Source of the DNA: Adiantum capillus-veneris
Lineage: Eukaryota; Streptophyta; Polypodiopsida; Polypodiales; Pteridaceae
Direction of reading: 5' to 3'
NCBI GenBank assembly: GCA_014529385.2
Contig: CM043953.1
Location: 115,296,049-115,356,048, forward strand
Length of the DNA stretch: 60,000 bases
Each line of letters starts with the position of its first letter. The stretch's first letter is position 1. Shown here piece after piece: positions 33,694-45,963 of this stretch. The position numbers and the translations under genes are program-made. Below the pieces are notes generated by a model. The model saw only the letters and a program-made list of their open reading frames with translations. It was not told where the DNA came from and made no database searches.

Positions 33694-36600
33694 CTATGGG
33701 ACCAAAGTTACATGTGATGTAGTATGTGTATGGCTAATGAGTGACTCTCGATGCTCCAAAATTGTAGTGATGAGAGTCGCAATAGAGAGCCCACACTTTG
33801 GCTGGGAGAGGAAAGTGTGTAGGTTCAAGTTATGGCTGAAAATGTGAGAGAAGCAAGTTCGGATGTGATCAAAAGCTGAGCACTCTAGTAGTGTGTGGTA
33901 CTCATACTCTCGAAATTGCAGTGAGCATAATGTGCACAATCGATTTGACTCTTCTCCATTGCCCCAATGCCCTATCTCGCATCGAAGGAAATGGGAGCTA
34001 AGCCGAATTGCTGCGATAGTGCGTATTGCGGACAAGGGAATAGGCTCAAGCATGTAAGTGTGAGTACGGTTTCCTCTCTCAGCGAAGAACATGGTTTTGT
34101 AGTTGGGGGCAATATAGGTGGTGTAATGTATGAAGCGTGACCCACCGGATTTCTCCCAAGCCGTAATACATTGGCGTTGTAGAAAAGCTTCATTCACTTG
34201 AGAGTCAATTGAAGAATCATGTAGCAAGTGTAATGCATCCCATCTCCCAAACCACTTCTTTATGTCTTGCATCCATCCCGTGCTCAAGATCTTGCTTTTA
34301 TGCGTCTTTTGAACTTTTTTGCTTGCTTCCCATGCAATTGTAGGAAGTCGATGTGAGGGGTTTTGACGCATCTTTATCATGTACTCCACAACCCTTTCCA
34401 TGCCCATAACTTCAATTGGAAGAGATCGCGACTCAAGAAGTAGGAGCATATATGGTGTTTGTGTCTTAACTTGGAGGAATTTTGTAAGAAAATGCTTTTG
34501 GACATTCTCAAACTCTTTCCAAGTAGACTTTGAGATGCTCCTGCCCCACACTTCAACTCCATAAAGAAGAACCGGTGTCACCAATGCATCAAAAAGATAC
34601 TTCTTGAGAACCCAACACTTGATGTTTCCCGCATGACACATGTTCTCAAATGCATAATATGCTCTCTTTCCCGCTTCCAAACGACGCATAGCACATTCAT
34701 GCCACTTGTGATTGGATGGAACCTCAAGGCCAAGGTACTTAAAGCTCTCAACAACTTCAAGTGTCTCGTTGTTGTACACAATGCATGGCTTCTCCTTATG
34801 GTTGGTTTTCACAAGCATAACCTTTGTTTTGGATTCATTTACAATCAGCCCACTATGCAAGCAAAAGTTCTCAAGGACAACCATAAGCTTTTGTGCATCT
34901 TCTAAAGTGTGTTCTAGAAGCACTACATCATCCGCATACAACAAAAGCATGATTACCGCATTGCAAATAGTGACCTCTTCAATGCCTTCTTCTTGCATAA
35001 TTAAGTCAAGTACCATTTGTTCCAATTGATCGATGCATAGACCAAAGAGAGTTGGTGACAATGTACATCCTTGTTTAACCCCAATAGTGCTTACAAAAAT
35101 TTCTGAAATTTCTCTTCCCATGCGCAATTGACAAATCATCTTCTCATAGATTCGAGAAACTGCAAGCATAAACTCACTTGGCACTTGGAGTTCTTCCATC
35201 CTTCTCCACAAATTGTTACGTGGAATCATATTAAAGGGTTTCTTAAAGTCCACAAAACAACAATACAATCGCTTGCCTTTCAACCGACTTTCCTCCATGA
35301 GAACACGAAGAGTGACAAGATGATCAATGGTGCTATGGCATCGACGAAAACCCGCTTGTCCCTTTGCACGCTTGTATTCTCTTCAGCCCAATCACTCAAT
35401 TTCATCTCCATTATGCACCCAAACAACTTTTCCATAAGAGACCCAATCATTATAGTCCGGTAGTTGCTTACATTCTTTACATCCCCTCCTTTATGCAAAG
35501 GCTTAACCCAATTAGTACTCCAATCATAAGGCATACCATGTTGAAGTGCAAGGTTGAACATATCACACATCCACTCATGGGTAAAATCTCCCGTCCATTT
35601 GATCATCTCCGGCTTGATACCTTGAAGATCTCCCGCTTTGCGAGTGGCCAACTTTTCAAGCCCACCGCATACATCCTCAATAGTAAAAAAAGACGGCATA
35701 CATGGGAGTGAACCATAAAATGGCATTTTTTCAGTATTTTCTTGCTCATATAATTTCCTACAATGTGTGTACATATCCACTAGACTTAAGTTACCAAAAT
35801 TCTCAACCCGCTTGCCTCTCAAGTTTCTCCAAAATCTTCCACATGCATGTGCCTTTTCTTGGACTTGAAATTCTTGTTGATTTACTTCCCATCTTCTTCT
35901 CTTCTTTTGAATCAATGCTTTGTATGTATGCAAATGACTTTGATAGTTGTCTTTGTCCATAGTTGCATCAAGCTTTATCAAGGACTTTCGAGCATCTTGA
36001 CATTCTTTATCAAACCACCTTTTTCGTGATCTATCTTTGTTGATACCATGGAGATGCTTTATGGCAAAGCATTCTTCCGCACAAGAACAAATAGCTTTCT
36101 TGAAAGCTTCCCATTTAGTTTCCAATGGTGCATCACATTGAAGCTTTGTCATCCATAATTTTTTTTCAACCATTTCAATGTACATTGGTGCCCGTTTGAA
36201 ATCCATACATAGTGATAACTTCTCTTTCCTTTGGTTGAGATTATCATGCTTAGTTGCTTCTCCACATGAAAGGTCAATACATAAGGTGCGATGGTCGGAT
36301 TCCGGGGTCCATTGACCAAACATAAAACTCTTTATGCGATACATGATGGCTTCAGAGAGTAGCATATAGTCAATCACACTATCCCCATTATGTCTCCTAC
36401 ATGTAAATCCATTGGTTCCACTCCACAAAGATGCACCATTGGCAATGAGCATACCCGTGCTATTACACATGTGTAAAAGTAACTTTCCATAGTGATGTGA
36501 CTCTTTCTCATCCATTGAAGTACGATCATACAAGTGAACTTCCTCCAACTCCCTTGAAATGTATGGCATATCAAATTGTTGAGTATCATGTTGCAATGTT

Positions 36601-37088
36601 TTTGTGCGAGCATTCATATCCCCAAATACAATAACATCACCTTCACCTCTGAAATAAACAATGTCCTCTTCCAAATCAGAAAATGGTTGATCTCAATCCA
36701 TGCAAGCATAAAAGGGAGAATCATGATGAGGAATGTAGCAACCGGCTACAAAAATGGGTGCTCTTTTTGGTGTCATAATTTTCAGTCATACATAACGTTT
36801 GTACTTGTCATCTTTCACAATTGATACAAAATCTTCCAATCCTTTCTTAACCATACATGCTAACCCTCCTTGTCCTCTTCGTTGCTTGAGATTCTTTGAC
36901 CACATCAATGAATGTACATTGTAATCCTCCAAGCCGTTAATCCTTTGTGTATCATGCTCCCAAGTTTCAACAAGAAGTACAACATCGGCTTTGCTTGTTA
37001 GTTCATCAATGCCAACCCCCGCATTCCATGGGTATCCATTACAATTCCAAAAGCATATTTTCAATTGTAACTCGGTCTCATAGGTCAC
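33694..37088 (-). pseudogene. LINE ORF2: APE endonuclease and reverse transcriptase
   Basis: It starts MTYETELQLKICFWNCNG six bases after ORF1 ends. The endonuclease shows WNCNG, LLVETWEHDT, GDMNART and ESDHRTL (the catalytic SDH). The RT shows GVKQGCTLSPTLF and the catalytic LLLYADDVVLL (34924-34938). A C-terminal cysteine/histidine motif (CTLCSLQFREYEYHTLLEC) follows. Two TGA codons lie in the endonuclease part (about 36785 and 36692), and a frameshift falls just before the RT core (about 35370-35385). In LINEs the endonuclease nicks the target and the RT copies the RNA at the nick. Confidence 0.9.
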
Positions 37089-37094
37089 GCATCC

Positions 37095-38045
37095 CTATTT
37101 TCTTGAGAGACTTGACTCCTCCTTGGGCACATTTTCTTCATGAGAGATCTCCTTGTTTTTATTATTCTTTTCCTCATATGCCTTGCGACGCATATTTTGT
37201 TGCTTAATAGTGCGATCTTCACATACAAAACATTTTGTATCCCTCAAATAGATCCAACTATTATCAAGGATAATCTTTCGCTTGGTCTCATCCGGCATGG
37301 TGCATACAATTGGCCGTTCTCCCGAGCGAGGAGCTCCTTGCTTCCCCACTCTATGTGCTCCATAGACCATAACTCCGGACATGCCAAAGTGGGTTTTGAA
37401 GAAATCTTCAATAACAATGGCAAGAGAAGGAGGTGTCTCTAACTTCTCTTCGGGAATTCCACGAATAACAATGTTCTTGGAACATCGCTCCCGTTCCTTC
37501 AACTCCTCCACATCCACATTCTCAACATTCTTTGTTTGAACCATAGCTTGCATGAGTGAGGAATTAGAAACCACATTGCTACCACATACATCAGCCCAAG
37601 ACTTGTTTGTGGATACATTTTTCATGTCGCATACATCCCGGCTCATAGTGTCAAATTTCTCCTCTTTCAATACATGGTCATGCTCTACTTTGCTCATCCG
37701 CTCCTTCAAAGCATTCAAGTCCACAAGAGAGCGTTTACATTCCTTGACTTCCTCTTCAAGTTGCATCAAACGTGTTGTTTGCATCTCAAGTGTCCTCTTG
37801 AGATTCTCATTCTCAACCACAAGTACCCTTAGTGTGCCATTCTCCATTGCAAGTGCTCGTAACTCTTCGCCTTGTTTGTTTACGGTCTCTTGCAATGATA
37901 CCAAGTACGCCATGATCATGGTTTCCGATGTCGTTGGTTGGGTGGTTGTGTTTCTATCTCCACACTTAGGAGATTTTGGATCATTTTCCACAATGGTTGT
38001 GGACCTTGTTGAAGAAGAAGAACCCTTGCGAGTGCCGGAAGACAT
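37095..38045 (-). CDS. LINE ORF1: coiled-coil RNA-binding protein
   Basis: An intact 316-residue frame. After a Ser/Thr-rich start (SSGTRKGSSSSTRSTT) comes a long coiled coil (about residues 50-130, with LQETVNKQGEELRALAMENG), then an RRM-like core with NIVIRGIPEEK and ERPIVCTMPDETKRKIIL, and a Lys/Glu-rich tail. This is the usual plan of L1-type ORF1 proteins, which trimerise and bind element RNA. It is the only fully open gene of this LINE. Confidence 0.8.
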   Translation of the reverse strand: MSSGTRKGSSSSTRSTTIVENDPKSPKCGDRNTTTQPTTSETMIMAYLVSLQETVNKQGEELRALAMENGTLRVLVVENENLKRTLEMQTTRLMQLEEEVKECKRSLVDLNALKERMSKVEHDHVLKEEKFDTMSRDVCDMKNVSTNKSWADVCGSNVVSNSSLMQAMVQTKNVENVDVEELKERERCSKNIVIRGIPEEKLETPPSLAIVIEDFFKTHFGMSGVMVYGAHRVGKQGAPRSGERPIVCTMPDETKRKIILDNSWIYLRDTKCFVCEDRTIKQQNMRRKAYEEKNNKNKEISHEENVPKEESSLSRK

Positions 38046-38280
38046 TGTATGTAAAATAGGAGATGAGAATCAATTTTGTTGAACCTGTTCACTTCGGAAA
38101 TGCTGCTATAGAAATGCCTTCCATAACTTTGAAAATTTCTGTCTTTACATCAATGCGTAGAGGACTTCGTGCTCTTCGATTGAGGCTATAGATCACCCAA
38201 ATCGGAGTTCGGATGAAGAAGTTATGATCAAAAGAGTGGACTGCTGTCTACTAGGTCAAAAAACGGTTGTGTTTTTTGAG
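38046..38280 (-). promoter_or_regulatory. LINE 5' untranslated region
   Basis: Unique sequence between the GA microsatellite and the ORF1 ATG. It begins on the minus strand with AAAAAACACAACCG. An internal promoter is expected here in LINEs, but I see no specific motif. Confidence 0.5.
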
Positions 38281-38415
38281 AGAGAGAGAGAGAGTTATGG
38301 GGCTGCGTTTTAGGTATTGTATACTTATTCCATCATGAGAGAGTGATAGAGAGAAAGTTTTAGGGCTAGGAGTTCATATACCACCAAGTGATAAGCAATA
38401 CATCATGCACAATAA

Positions 38416-38454
<39 letters not shown>

Positions 38455-39798
38455 ATGGGGCTGCGTTTTAGGTATTGTATACTTATTCCATCATGAGAGA
38501 GTGATGGAGAGAAAGTTTTAGGGCTAGGAGTTCATATACCACCAAGTGATAAGCAATACATCATGCACAATAAGGAAGAGAAAGAACCACGAGAGAGATT
38601 TGTGGAAATATGGCATAAGGAAACCATATGACTATCAACACAAGAACATAATTATATAATAGAGGCTTAATGGGCAGCCATGGATGCTCCAAGTGTAGGC
38701 ATGAAGCTCAAGCACCAAGGCGCAAGAGGTGGTGTGTGTAGCGTAGCACTCTAGCAACCTGCTACCTTGCTGTCATGTGTGTCTTTTGTGTGTAGAAGAG
38801 GCCTCTTTATATAGGAGAGGGGAAGCTTGATTAAGATGGGGTTAATTGCTAATTGCAATTAACTTTTTCAAAGATGAAGGTGCAGTGAGGATCACGCTTC
38901 CTCCCCACCACTTCAGTTTTTTGCATGATGGCCAAGTGGTCACTAGGCCTAAAAGTTGCCTCTAGCCATGTGAGTGGCCACTCTAGCTAGAGGTCCAATG
39001 ATGTGATAAGTGGGGTATGATGATGTAAAAAGGTGAGAGAAAAGGGGTGTTTTTACATGAAAGTGAGAGAAAGTAGAGGGTGAAGTGGTTTTGTGTGTGT
39101 GGAAGCAGGGAAAACAAGGCAGGAAAAAACTGTCATTGTGAGCTGTCAACTGGGTCCCACCACTTTGAACATAGATCCTTGCTCAAAGCTCCAAAAAATA
39201 AAATAAAATTATGGGCAGAAAGGTGGGCTCACAAGCTACAACTTTCATGTGTATCCCTTTGACCAATTTGGTGTGGAGTTATGCGCTAAAAATTGAGCAA
39301 AAAAAAGTGTATTTTCCCATAGCTCAAAGTCTTTTTGGTGGACCATATGACCTTACCTTTCCTTATGCTTCCAAAAATGACTCATTGATGCCTTATGTAA
39401 GCATGAGACATGCCCATGACTTTTCATGCAAGCCTCCAAGTGTAGATAATGTGAGAAATATGCACATAAAAGATAATAGATAATAGTGAATAAAGTATAG
39501 CAAAATATAGAAAAAATAATTAGTGATGAGATAATAAATAGTAAAAATATTTAAAAAATAAGTAATAGAGTATAAAGGGTCCCCTCAATTTATTGAGATA
39601 AATATGATGGATTTTATTTCATTTTTATGAAGGATAAAATAGGAAAAACAAGCCAAGTCTTACTAGTAGGAGAAATATTGCTAGAGTAAATAAGATAGAA
39701 ATGCTAGAGGTGGTTCATACATGAAAACCATTTTCCTTCTTTGGAAAGGATACACATGAAAAAAGATCGAGTGGTGGTGCATGCAAAAACCACCATCA
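38281..39798 (-). repeat. 3' LTR of Tat-like element, proximal piece
   Basis: It starts TGATGGTGG at 39798 and matches 46440-47794. The TATA box reads CTATATAAAG on the minus strand (38805-38814). A segment of about 165 bp ending in GA repeats is tandemly duplicated (about 38285-38450 and 38451-38585), probably by unequal exchange between GA runs. Confidence 0.85.
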
Positions 39799-39800
39799 TT

Positions 39801-39815
39801 AGCCCTCCCCCAAAG
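39801..39815 (-). other. Polypurine tract of Tat-like element
   Basis: The minus strand reads CTTTGGGGGAGGGCT, AA, then the 3' LTR TGATGG. Confidence 0.8.
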
Positions 39816-39844
39816 CTAGAGGTATCTATGCCTCTAGCAAATCT

Positions 39845-42800
39845 TCGTCCTCGCATTGTTGCCGAATGGAGGAAGCTTTATCCCCCTCCTCCTCTTCTTC
39901 TCTAGTGTCTGGTGGTAAGTCAACTACTACTTCTGCATCAAACCTTTGAAAATATGGCTTCAATCTCCATCCATTGACTCTAGTTTTATGCAGCTTACCA
40001 CAAATGTCTTACAGCCTGTAGCTTCCATTTTTGTACTTCTTTCTAATGACATAAGGCCCTTTCCACCAAGACATAAACTTTTTATCATTCCTCGTGTCAA
40101 AATGGTTGTCGTAGGGTAGCACCAACATACCCCTTTTAAGCTCCTTTTCCTTGAGACCTTCATTAAATTTTTTCCTACATCGTTCAGCTTGCATTGCGTA
40201 GTGCTCAATGGCCATCTCTTGATCAAGATCTAGCCTCTCCAAATCCAAGATTCTTTGCTTTAGTTGATCACTAGGGGTTCCCTCATTTTTGGTGGCTAAG
40301 ATCTTCATACTTGCCAACTGCACCTCAATGGGTAAAATTGCTTCTTTGCCAAACACTAGGTGATAAGGGGTGTAGCCAAGAGAGGTTCTAAAAGAGGTCT
40401 TGTAGGCCCATAGAGCCGCACTCAAATGCTTATCCCAATCCTTTGTCTTAGAAACCACCTGTTTGGTAATGATTTTGCAAATCATACCATTTATCTTTTC
40501 TACCAAACCATTGCACTGAGCATAGTAGGGAGTAGAGTGTCTTTTTTCAATCCCTAGCTTCTTCATGAGCTCCCCTACCAAGTCACCTCTAAAACCTAGC
40601 TCCCTGTTAGAGAGAATTTCAAGAGGAACACCAAACTTACAAAAAATAGACTCATACACAAACTTGACTACTTCTTTTGCAGTGATCCTAGTAGAGGTGG
40701 TTGCTTCTGCCCATGTGGTCATGTAGTCTACTCCCATAATAATGTAGAGTTTACCGGAACCAGACCTTGGGAGGGGACCTATAGCATCAATGCCCCACTT
40801 TTCAAATGGTCCATAGGAAAGGATAGGAGTTTGTGGTTCATAAGTGAGGTGCCTATCACCTGCTAAGCTGACACTGCTTGCATGTTTTACACCAATGTTG
40901 CATATCATGATGTAAACTAGGCCACACAAAACTTGCTTGCAAAATCTTTCTACTTGTGATGTCATGTGCAAAATTACCACCACAAACACCCTCATGGAAG
41001 CTCGTAAGGACCTGCTTGATATCTTTGGAGTGAGACACCCTTCTCAACACAAGATCCTTACCTTTACAATAGAGATGCTCATTGATTAACCTATACTTTG
41101 TTGCCTTACAGACTAGCCATTGTCGTTGACCCTTGCTCATGTCTTGTGGGCATTCCCCTGTTTCAAGAAAATTGACAATGTCATGCATGCAATCACTTCC
41201 TTGAAACAATGGATTTTGGAGTTTAATTGCTCCCACAATGACTTCTTGCAGTTGTTCGCTGGCTAAGGCATCTGATCTTGGTTTTCCTTCCTAGGAACAT
41301 GGTATAGTTGGATGGCTTCAAACCTTTTCATCAACTCTTTGACTCTGCTTAACCTAGGTACTAGGCTTTGGTTGTTGCATGCCCAAGTACCATGCACCTG
41401 TTTGATTAGTAAGAGAGCATCACCAAATACATTTAGCCGATTGATACCCACACCTGTTTGATTAGTAAGAGAGCATCACCAAATACATTTAGCCGATTGA
41501 TACCCACACTTACACACCACTCAAGGCCAAGAGCTAACGCAACATATTATGCTTCATTGTTGGAGTGAGTGTTCTCCATGAGTAGCCCTTTTCCAAACAC
41601 CTTATGACCATTCTCATCTTGGATTGAGATGCCCACTGATGCTTTGTCTACCTTCCTCTTGTAGGCTCCATCAAAGTAGAGAGAGTGAGCTCCACTTAGC
41701 TTTGCTTGTACTTCTACTGGTTCAGGTCCTGGTGGTTTAACCTTCACCTTCCTTTCATAGCATCGATGAGTGAGCATGCCGGCTAGGCTAGCTCGAGTTG
41801 AGCTCTCCACCTGCACTGTGTACTCAAATTCTTGCAACCGCACTAACCATTTAGAGATGCGTGCAGACACATCCATGTGTTGTAGTACCAAAGGAAAAGC
41901 GTCCTCCATAGTTAGAATTACAAATAAGTATGACCTAAACCTTCCCACAGCAAACATGAGAGCCATAACCAGTTGCTCAATCACAGTGTAATCCTTCTCA
42001 AAAGGTGTCATTACTCTACTCACAAAATAGATAGGTCGCATAAAAGAAGTCTCCCCATCTTTTTGCATCAAAACTACCCCAATAGAGTCACTCCCCACAC
42101 TTGGATTCACATAGAAATTTTCCTCCCACCTAGGTGGTGCAATGGTAGGGAGAGAGCTTAGTAGATCTTTGATTTCATTAAATTGCTATTCATTTTCCTC
42201 ACTCCAACTGAAAGTGTTGCTATGAGTTAGCTGTTGCAAAGGGAGAACAACTTGAGAGAGTAGGTGGATGAACCTGCTAAGGTACCTTACCTTTTGAATG
42301 AAAGAAACCAACTCCGTTGCTGACTTTGGAGAGGGTAAGCCTACCAAAGCTTTCACTTTACCAGGGTTTGCTTCAATACCTCTTGAAGATACTACATGGC
42401 CAAGTTAAGTAACTTGGCTTTCAGCAATGTAACACTTGTCAACATTTAACTGACCACCCAATGATTGCAACCTAGCAAGACCTTCATTTACTTTTTCTAA
42501 GTGAAGAACACGCAAGTTGTAAATGCAAAAATCATCAATAAAAACCCTTATGGACTTGCCAAAGAAGGGTTGAAAAACATGTGTTACAAATCTTTGAAAG
42601 GTGGATGGCGCATTGGTGAGGCCAAAAGGCATCACTCTATAAGCAAATCATCCCCATGGTGTCACGAAGGTTGTCTTCTTTTGGTCTTTCTCTGCAATCC
42701 TAATTTGAAAATACCCTGAGTAGCCATTACACACAATATACCTTTCATAACCTGCTACCTCATTTGAGAATCTCATCTTGAAAAGGAAGGGGTAAGTGGT

Positions 42801-43857
42801 CCCTTTTGGTTCCCGCACTGAGAGGTTTATAATCAACACACACCCGCCATTTGCCATTCTTCTTTGGGGTCACTACTATGTGGGACACCCATTCTAAGTC
42901 TTCTACGGGGTAAATGAACCCTGCATTTAAAATCTTTCTTACCTCTGATAGAAAAGCATCTTGTTGTACTACACCCAGCCTTCGTAACCATTGCACCACT
43001 GGTTTGGCTCCGTCCTTTAGGTTGATGTGATGTTGCACCACAGAAACTCCTGCAATCTGGTCGTAACTGTCAATAAAAAGCTTAGGATAGCCCTCCAACA
43101 TGGCCAAGTAGGCTTGCCTTTCCTCTTGTGTCAAGTCCTTAGCTAGAATTTTGGCTAGCTTGCCTTCTTCAACCTGTGATAAATTCATTGAACTTACCAT
43201 GGCTAGATTAGTGAGCACTACTCCCATGATCTCGGCTTGAGAGCTATCACTGTCATCTGTGATTGTTGACTCCTCTTCTGACGTTGAGTAGTCGGATGAG
43301 TTAAACTCATCCATAGGGGTTTCTAAGTCCAATGAGTCATGCTTTCCATCCCTTAGATCAATGTGAATAGCCTTACCCTTCTTTGCCCCTTTGTGTGGTT
43401 GCAATTCAAGCATGCCAGTACCCCAGTTATGCCTTGCCTGCATTGCCGTTAGCCAATGCCTCCCAAGGATGATGGGATAGCCCTCCCCCTTGGTTGGCAT
43501 AACATTAACATCAACCTCCACTTCAATCTCACATACCTTGATCTCCAAACCATTAATGACACCTAAGCACTTCACCTTTGAGTTATTGGACGTTTTTGCT
43601 TTGCATGGTGCAGGTGCATTTACCTTTAACCCAAGATGATGCATAGTTTGCTCTGTCATGACACAAATTTGAGCACCTCCATCAACATAAACATTAGAGA
43701 CTCTTTGTCCCTTTACACATGCTTCTAACACAAGTGTGATGTCTTGCAAGTTTCTACCAGAGACAAGACCCACAGCTTTGGTCTTCACACTCCTTGTACT
43801 CACCATCTTGGTCCATTGCCTACACACTTTTGGAGCCAAGTGAGTAGCTAGGGCCAA
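39845..43857 (-). pseudogene. pol: Tat-like Pol: protease, RT, RNase H, second RNase H, integrase
   Basis: The protease site is VDGGAQICVM (43672-43683). RT has VTPKKNGKWRVCVDYKPL, YSGYFQIRIAEKDQ, MPFGLTNAPSTFQRF and the catalytic FIDDF (42527-42541). RNase H 1 begins NPSVGSDSIGVVLMQ, where the usual catalytic Asp is Asn. A second RNase H follows with LYFDGAYKRKVDKASVGI (about 41665) and GDALLLIKQV. Integrase has an H2C2 finger (FHEGVCGGN, CKTCKQC), GIDAIGPL, LSNRELGF (second catalytic Asp changed to Asn) and VEKINGM. Frameshifts fall near 42775, 41550-41240 and 40995-40900. A 57-bp tandem duplication (about 41396-41508) disrupts the second RNase H. Confidence 0.88.
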
Positions 43858-45125
43858 GTGATCTTTGGGCCTTGTACAGACACATCATGAACTAGATTAT
43901 AGGGTTGAGAAGACTCACCAAGTGCAAAGTCTTTGATAGTGAGATTTCGCCTTGGCTTTGATTTCTTCTTGCTACTGCTCTTCCCAGTCTCCTTTGACTT
44001 TCTTCTTTCCTCTGTCTCACTCATAACTACCTCCTCTTGCCTTGCTCTCTTTATGGGCATGGCATCTACATCCTCCACCGTGGCCTTTCCTTTGTCCTTT
44101 GGCAAGCTTTTACCTCTTTCTTCCTCCTCTACTTTTACCTTAGCATCCAAACTGATTACATTAACACCCCTATTCTCCGGTATAGGCAAAGGTGGAATAG
44201 GTGAAATAGGCGGTGGTGGCGGCGGCTGCTGTTGTGGCTATGGCTGCACTGGTGGCCTTAGTATTTGCACAGGTGCTGCTTGCTGGATAGGGAATGGTGG
44301 TTGTTGTTGTTGTCTCTCCCTAGGTGGTGACACTTGATTTCTAGGCCCTCTAAAGTTACCAATCCTCCTAGGGTGTGGACAATAGTACATACCATGACCG
44401 TTGTAGCAGTGATACTCTTGGGCTTGCCTCCTTGGTCCTCTAGCTTGTTCTTGATTTGGTGGTGGTTTTCTTCCTCCCCGCACTAAGTGTACTGACAAAT
44501 CCTCCAATTGATGAGTGATCCTATTCAAGAAATCTTGCTGGTCTTGATTACCTTGCCTTTGATGAGCTGTTGGTGCATTCGTTGGCGGTACTACAGCCAT
44601 CCCTTCTTCCTCTTGATCTGCTTCCCTTTGTTGCAATTGGTACCTTATCTTCCTCTCTTTAAGGCAGGTGCTAGGTCCCTGGCATCCATCCAAGTCACAA
44701 GGGACCTCTCCTTCACCTTCTCTCTAAGAGGAGGGCACAAGCCAGACTTAAACCAATCTTTTTTTAGAAAATCGGGTGTTGCTTCTCTCAATCTTAGCGA
44801 TGCAACCCACTGCTCCTAGAGCTCAACAAACTATAACTCATACACATTATACTCAAACAAACTACCTTGCATTAATTCACACACCTCCACCACCAAAATT
44901 TGCTAAAAACAAGACCCTTAATCTTGCCCAATCTCCTCTATTGGCTGGCAATAGAGTGTTAAACCAGGCCTTTGCCTTGGCCTTCATTAAAAGTGGAAAC
45001 ACACATAACCTTGTAGTATCATCATCCCGTCCAGTGACAAGATATGCAAGTTCCAAGTTATCCAAGAACTCTTGGGCATCTTCGCCCGCTGCTCCATTGA
45101 AGGTGGGAAATGACATTGTTTCCAA
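43848..45125 (-). pseudogene. gag: Tat-like Gag
   Basis: It starts at METMSFPTFNG and has the gag core EDAQEFLDNLELAYLV, RVFPLLMKAKAKAWFN-type sequence and LCPPLREKVKER. A degenerate zinc knuckle (YHCYNGHGMYYCPH) follows, then a proline/glutamine-rich region and a basic tail (SKETGKSSSKKKSKPRR). Stops near 44860-44830 and at about 44237 break it. Gag and protease frames overlap at 43848-43857 in a different phase: this could be a decay frameshift or a real Gag-Pol frameshift site. Confidence 0.75.
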
Positions 45126-45431
45126 GCTTCACAATAACTCACAATATTTTTTTTTTTTCCTTCTTCTTTTTTTTTGAAATTTTCATAGAGAGAAGTTTAA
45201 AAAGGGTACAAGAGTAGGGATTAAACTAAAATGTAAATAAGAACATCAAAAGAAGCATCATGATGTACAAGAGGAAGGATGAATGGACGATCCGAGCGAT
45301 TGACCTCTACAAGCCTTTCCCTGCCAAACATAGACATGATAATTTGTTGGTATAACATGTTGCAATCTAAAACTATCTTGATAGATTGTATGGCTTGAGG
45401 AGAGAAAGGTTGACCCCTTGGAAAAGGCTGG
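45126..45431 (-). other. Spacer between pre-gag ORF and gag
   Basis: Non-coding or decayed sequence, similar to 59295-59589 of the plus-strand copy. It includes a T-rich run near 45150-45172. Confidence 0.4.
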
Positions 45432-45921
45432 TTAAGACGGTCCATGTTGTCTTGGATTCTTTGCTTCAGGGAGAGAGAGGAAGAGTGTAGGTCCAGTGGC
45501 ACGTAGCAATCGCTTCAAGTTGCACAAACTTGTCTTTGGTGCTTGTGAAATTGGAGGCTCAAGTGGAGGTGTTGGAGCATCGAAACTTGGTGCCATGTGA
45601 ATACCAAATGATGTGATGATACCTGTGTATATGTCAAAGGAGAATATGGCCGCTCCTTCTTCACTTCCTTCTGCGGCATTCATTGACAAAGTGTGGCTTT
45701 TGACAACAATGTTCACAGCTTGTAGCCCTCCCCCTTGGTAGGTTTTTTCGGCGAGTAGGATGAACAAATGATGTACTTTGAACAGAAGGTGGAGCACTTA
45801 CTTCTTCTATGTTGATGACGGAGCAGCATGGCAATAACACTTCAATGAATTCCTTCAAGGCTTCCAATGCTTCTTTCTCATCAGTTCTCCAATTGGAAAA
45901 CTCTTGTAGCCACTCGTCCAT
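45432..45921 (-). pseudogene. Pre-gag ORF with CCHC-like knuckle (Tat-like family)
   Basis: It lies between primer site and gag. It starts MDEWLQEFSNWRTDEKEALE, then ALKEFIEVLLPCCSV, then CEHCCQKPHFVNEC, a good CX2CX4HX4C knuckle, followed in another frame by GAAIFSFDIYTGI and a proline-rich tail. The plus-strand copy at 58800-59294 has the same ORF, but it reads a different frame across the knuckle, so one of the two copies has a frameshift. Function is unknown; it might be an RNA-binding accessory protein or a displaced nucleocapsid. Confidence 0.5.
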
Positions 45922-45963
45922 AGAGCATGGTTGAGCTTGTAAACTGAAGAGACAAGAACTCCT

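Larger units (their letters stand above)
33659..38280 (-). mobile_element. LINE, about 4.6 kb, inserted in a GA microsatellite
   Basis: Minus-strand non-LTR retrotransposon with a short 5' leader (38046-38280), ORF1, ORF2 with endonuclease and RT, and a short A-rich 3' end (AATAAAAT). GA/CT repeat flanks both ends, so its target duplication is hidden within the microsatellite. It looks nearly full length but has two stops and one frameshift in ORF2. Confidence 0.88.

Noticed and set aside
33584-33847. Arg-Glu repeat peptides read from GA microsatellites here and at 46136-46523 and 58149-58614
   Set aside because: They are translations of simple repeats in LTRs and have no support as genes.
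34379-35463. Plus-strand frames across the LINE
   Set aside because: They are shadows of the minus-strand ORF2, whose endonuclease and RT motifs fix the true strand.
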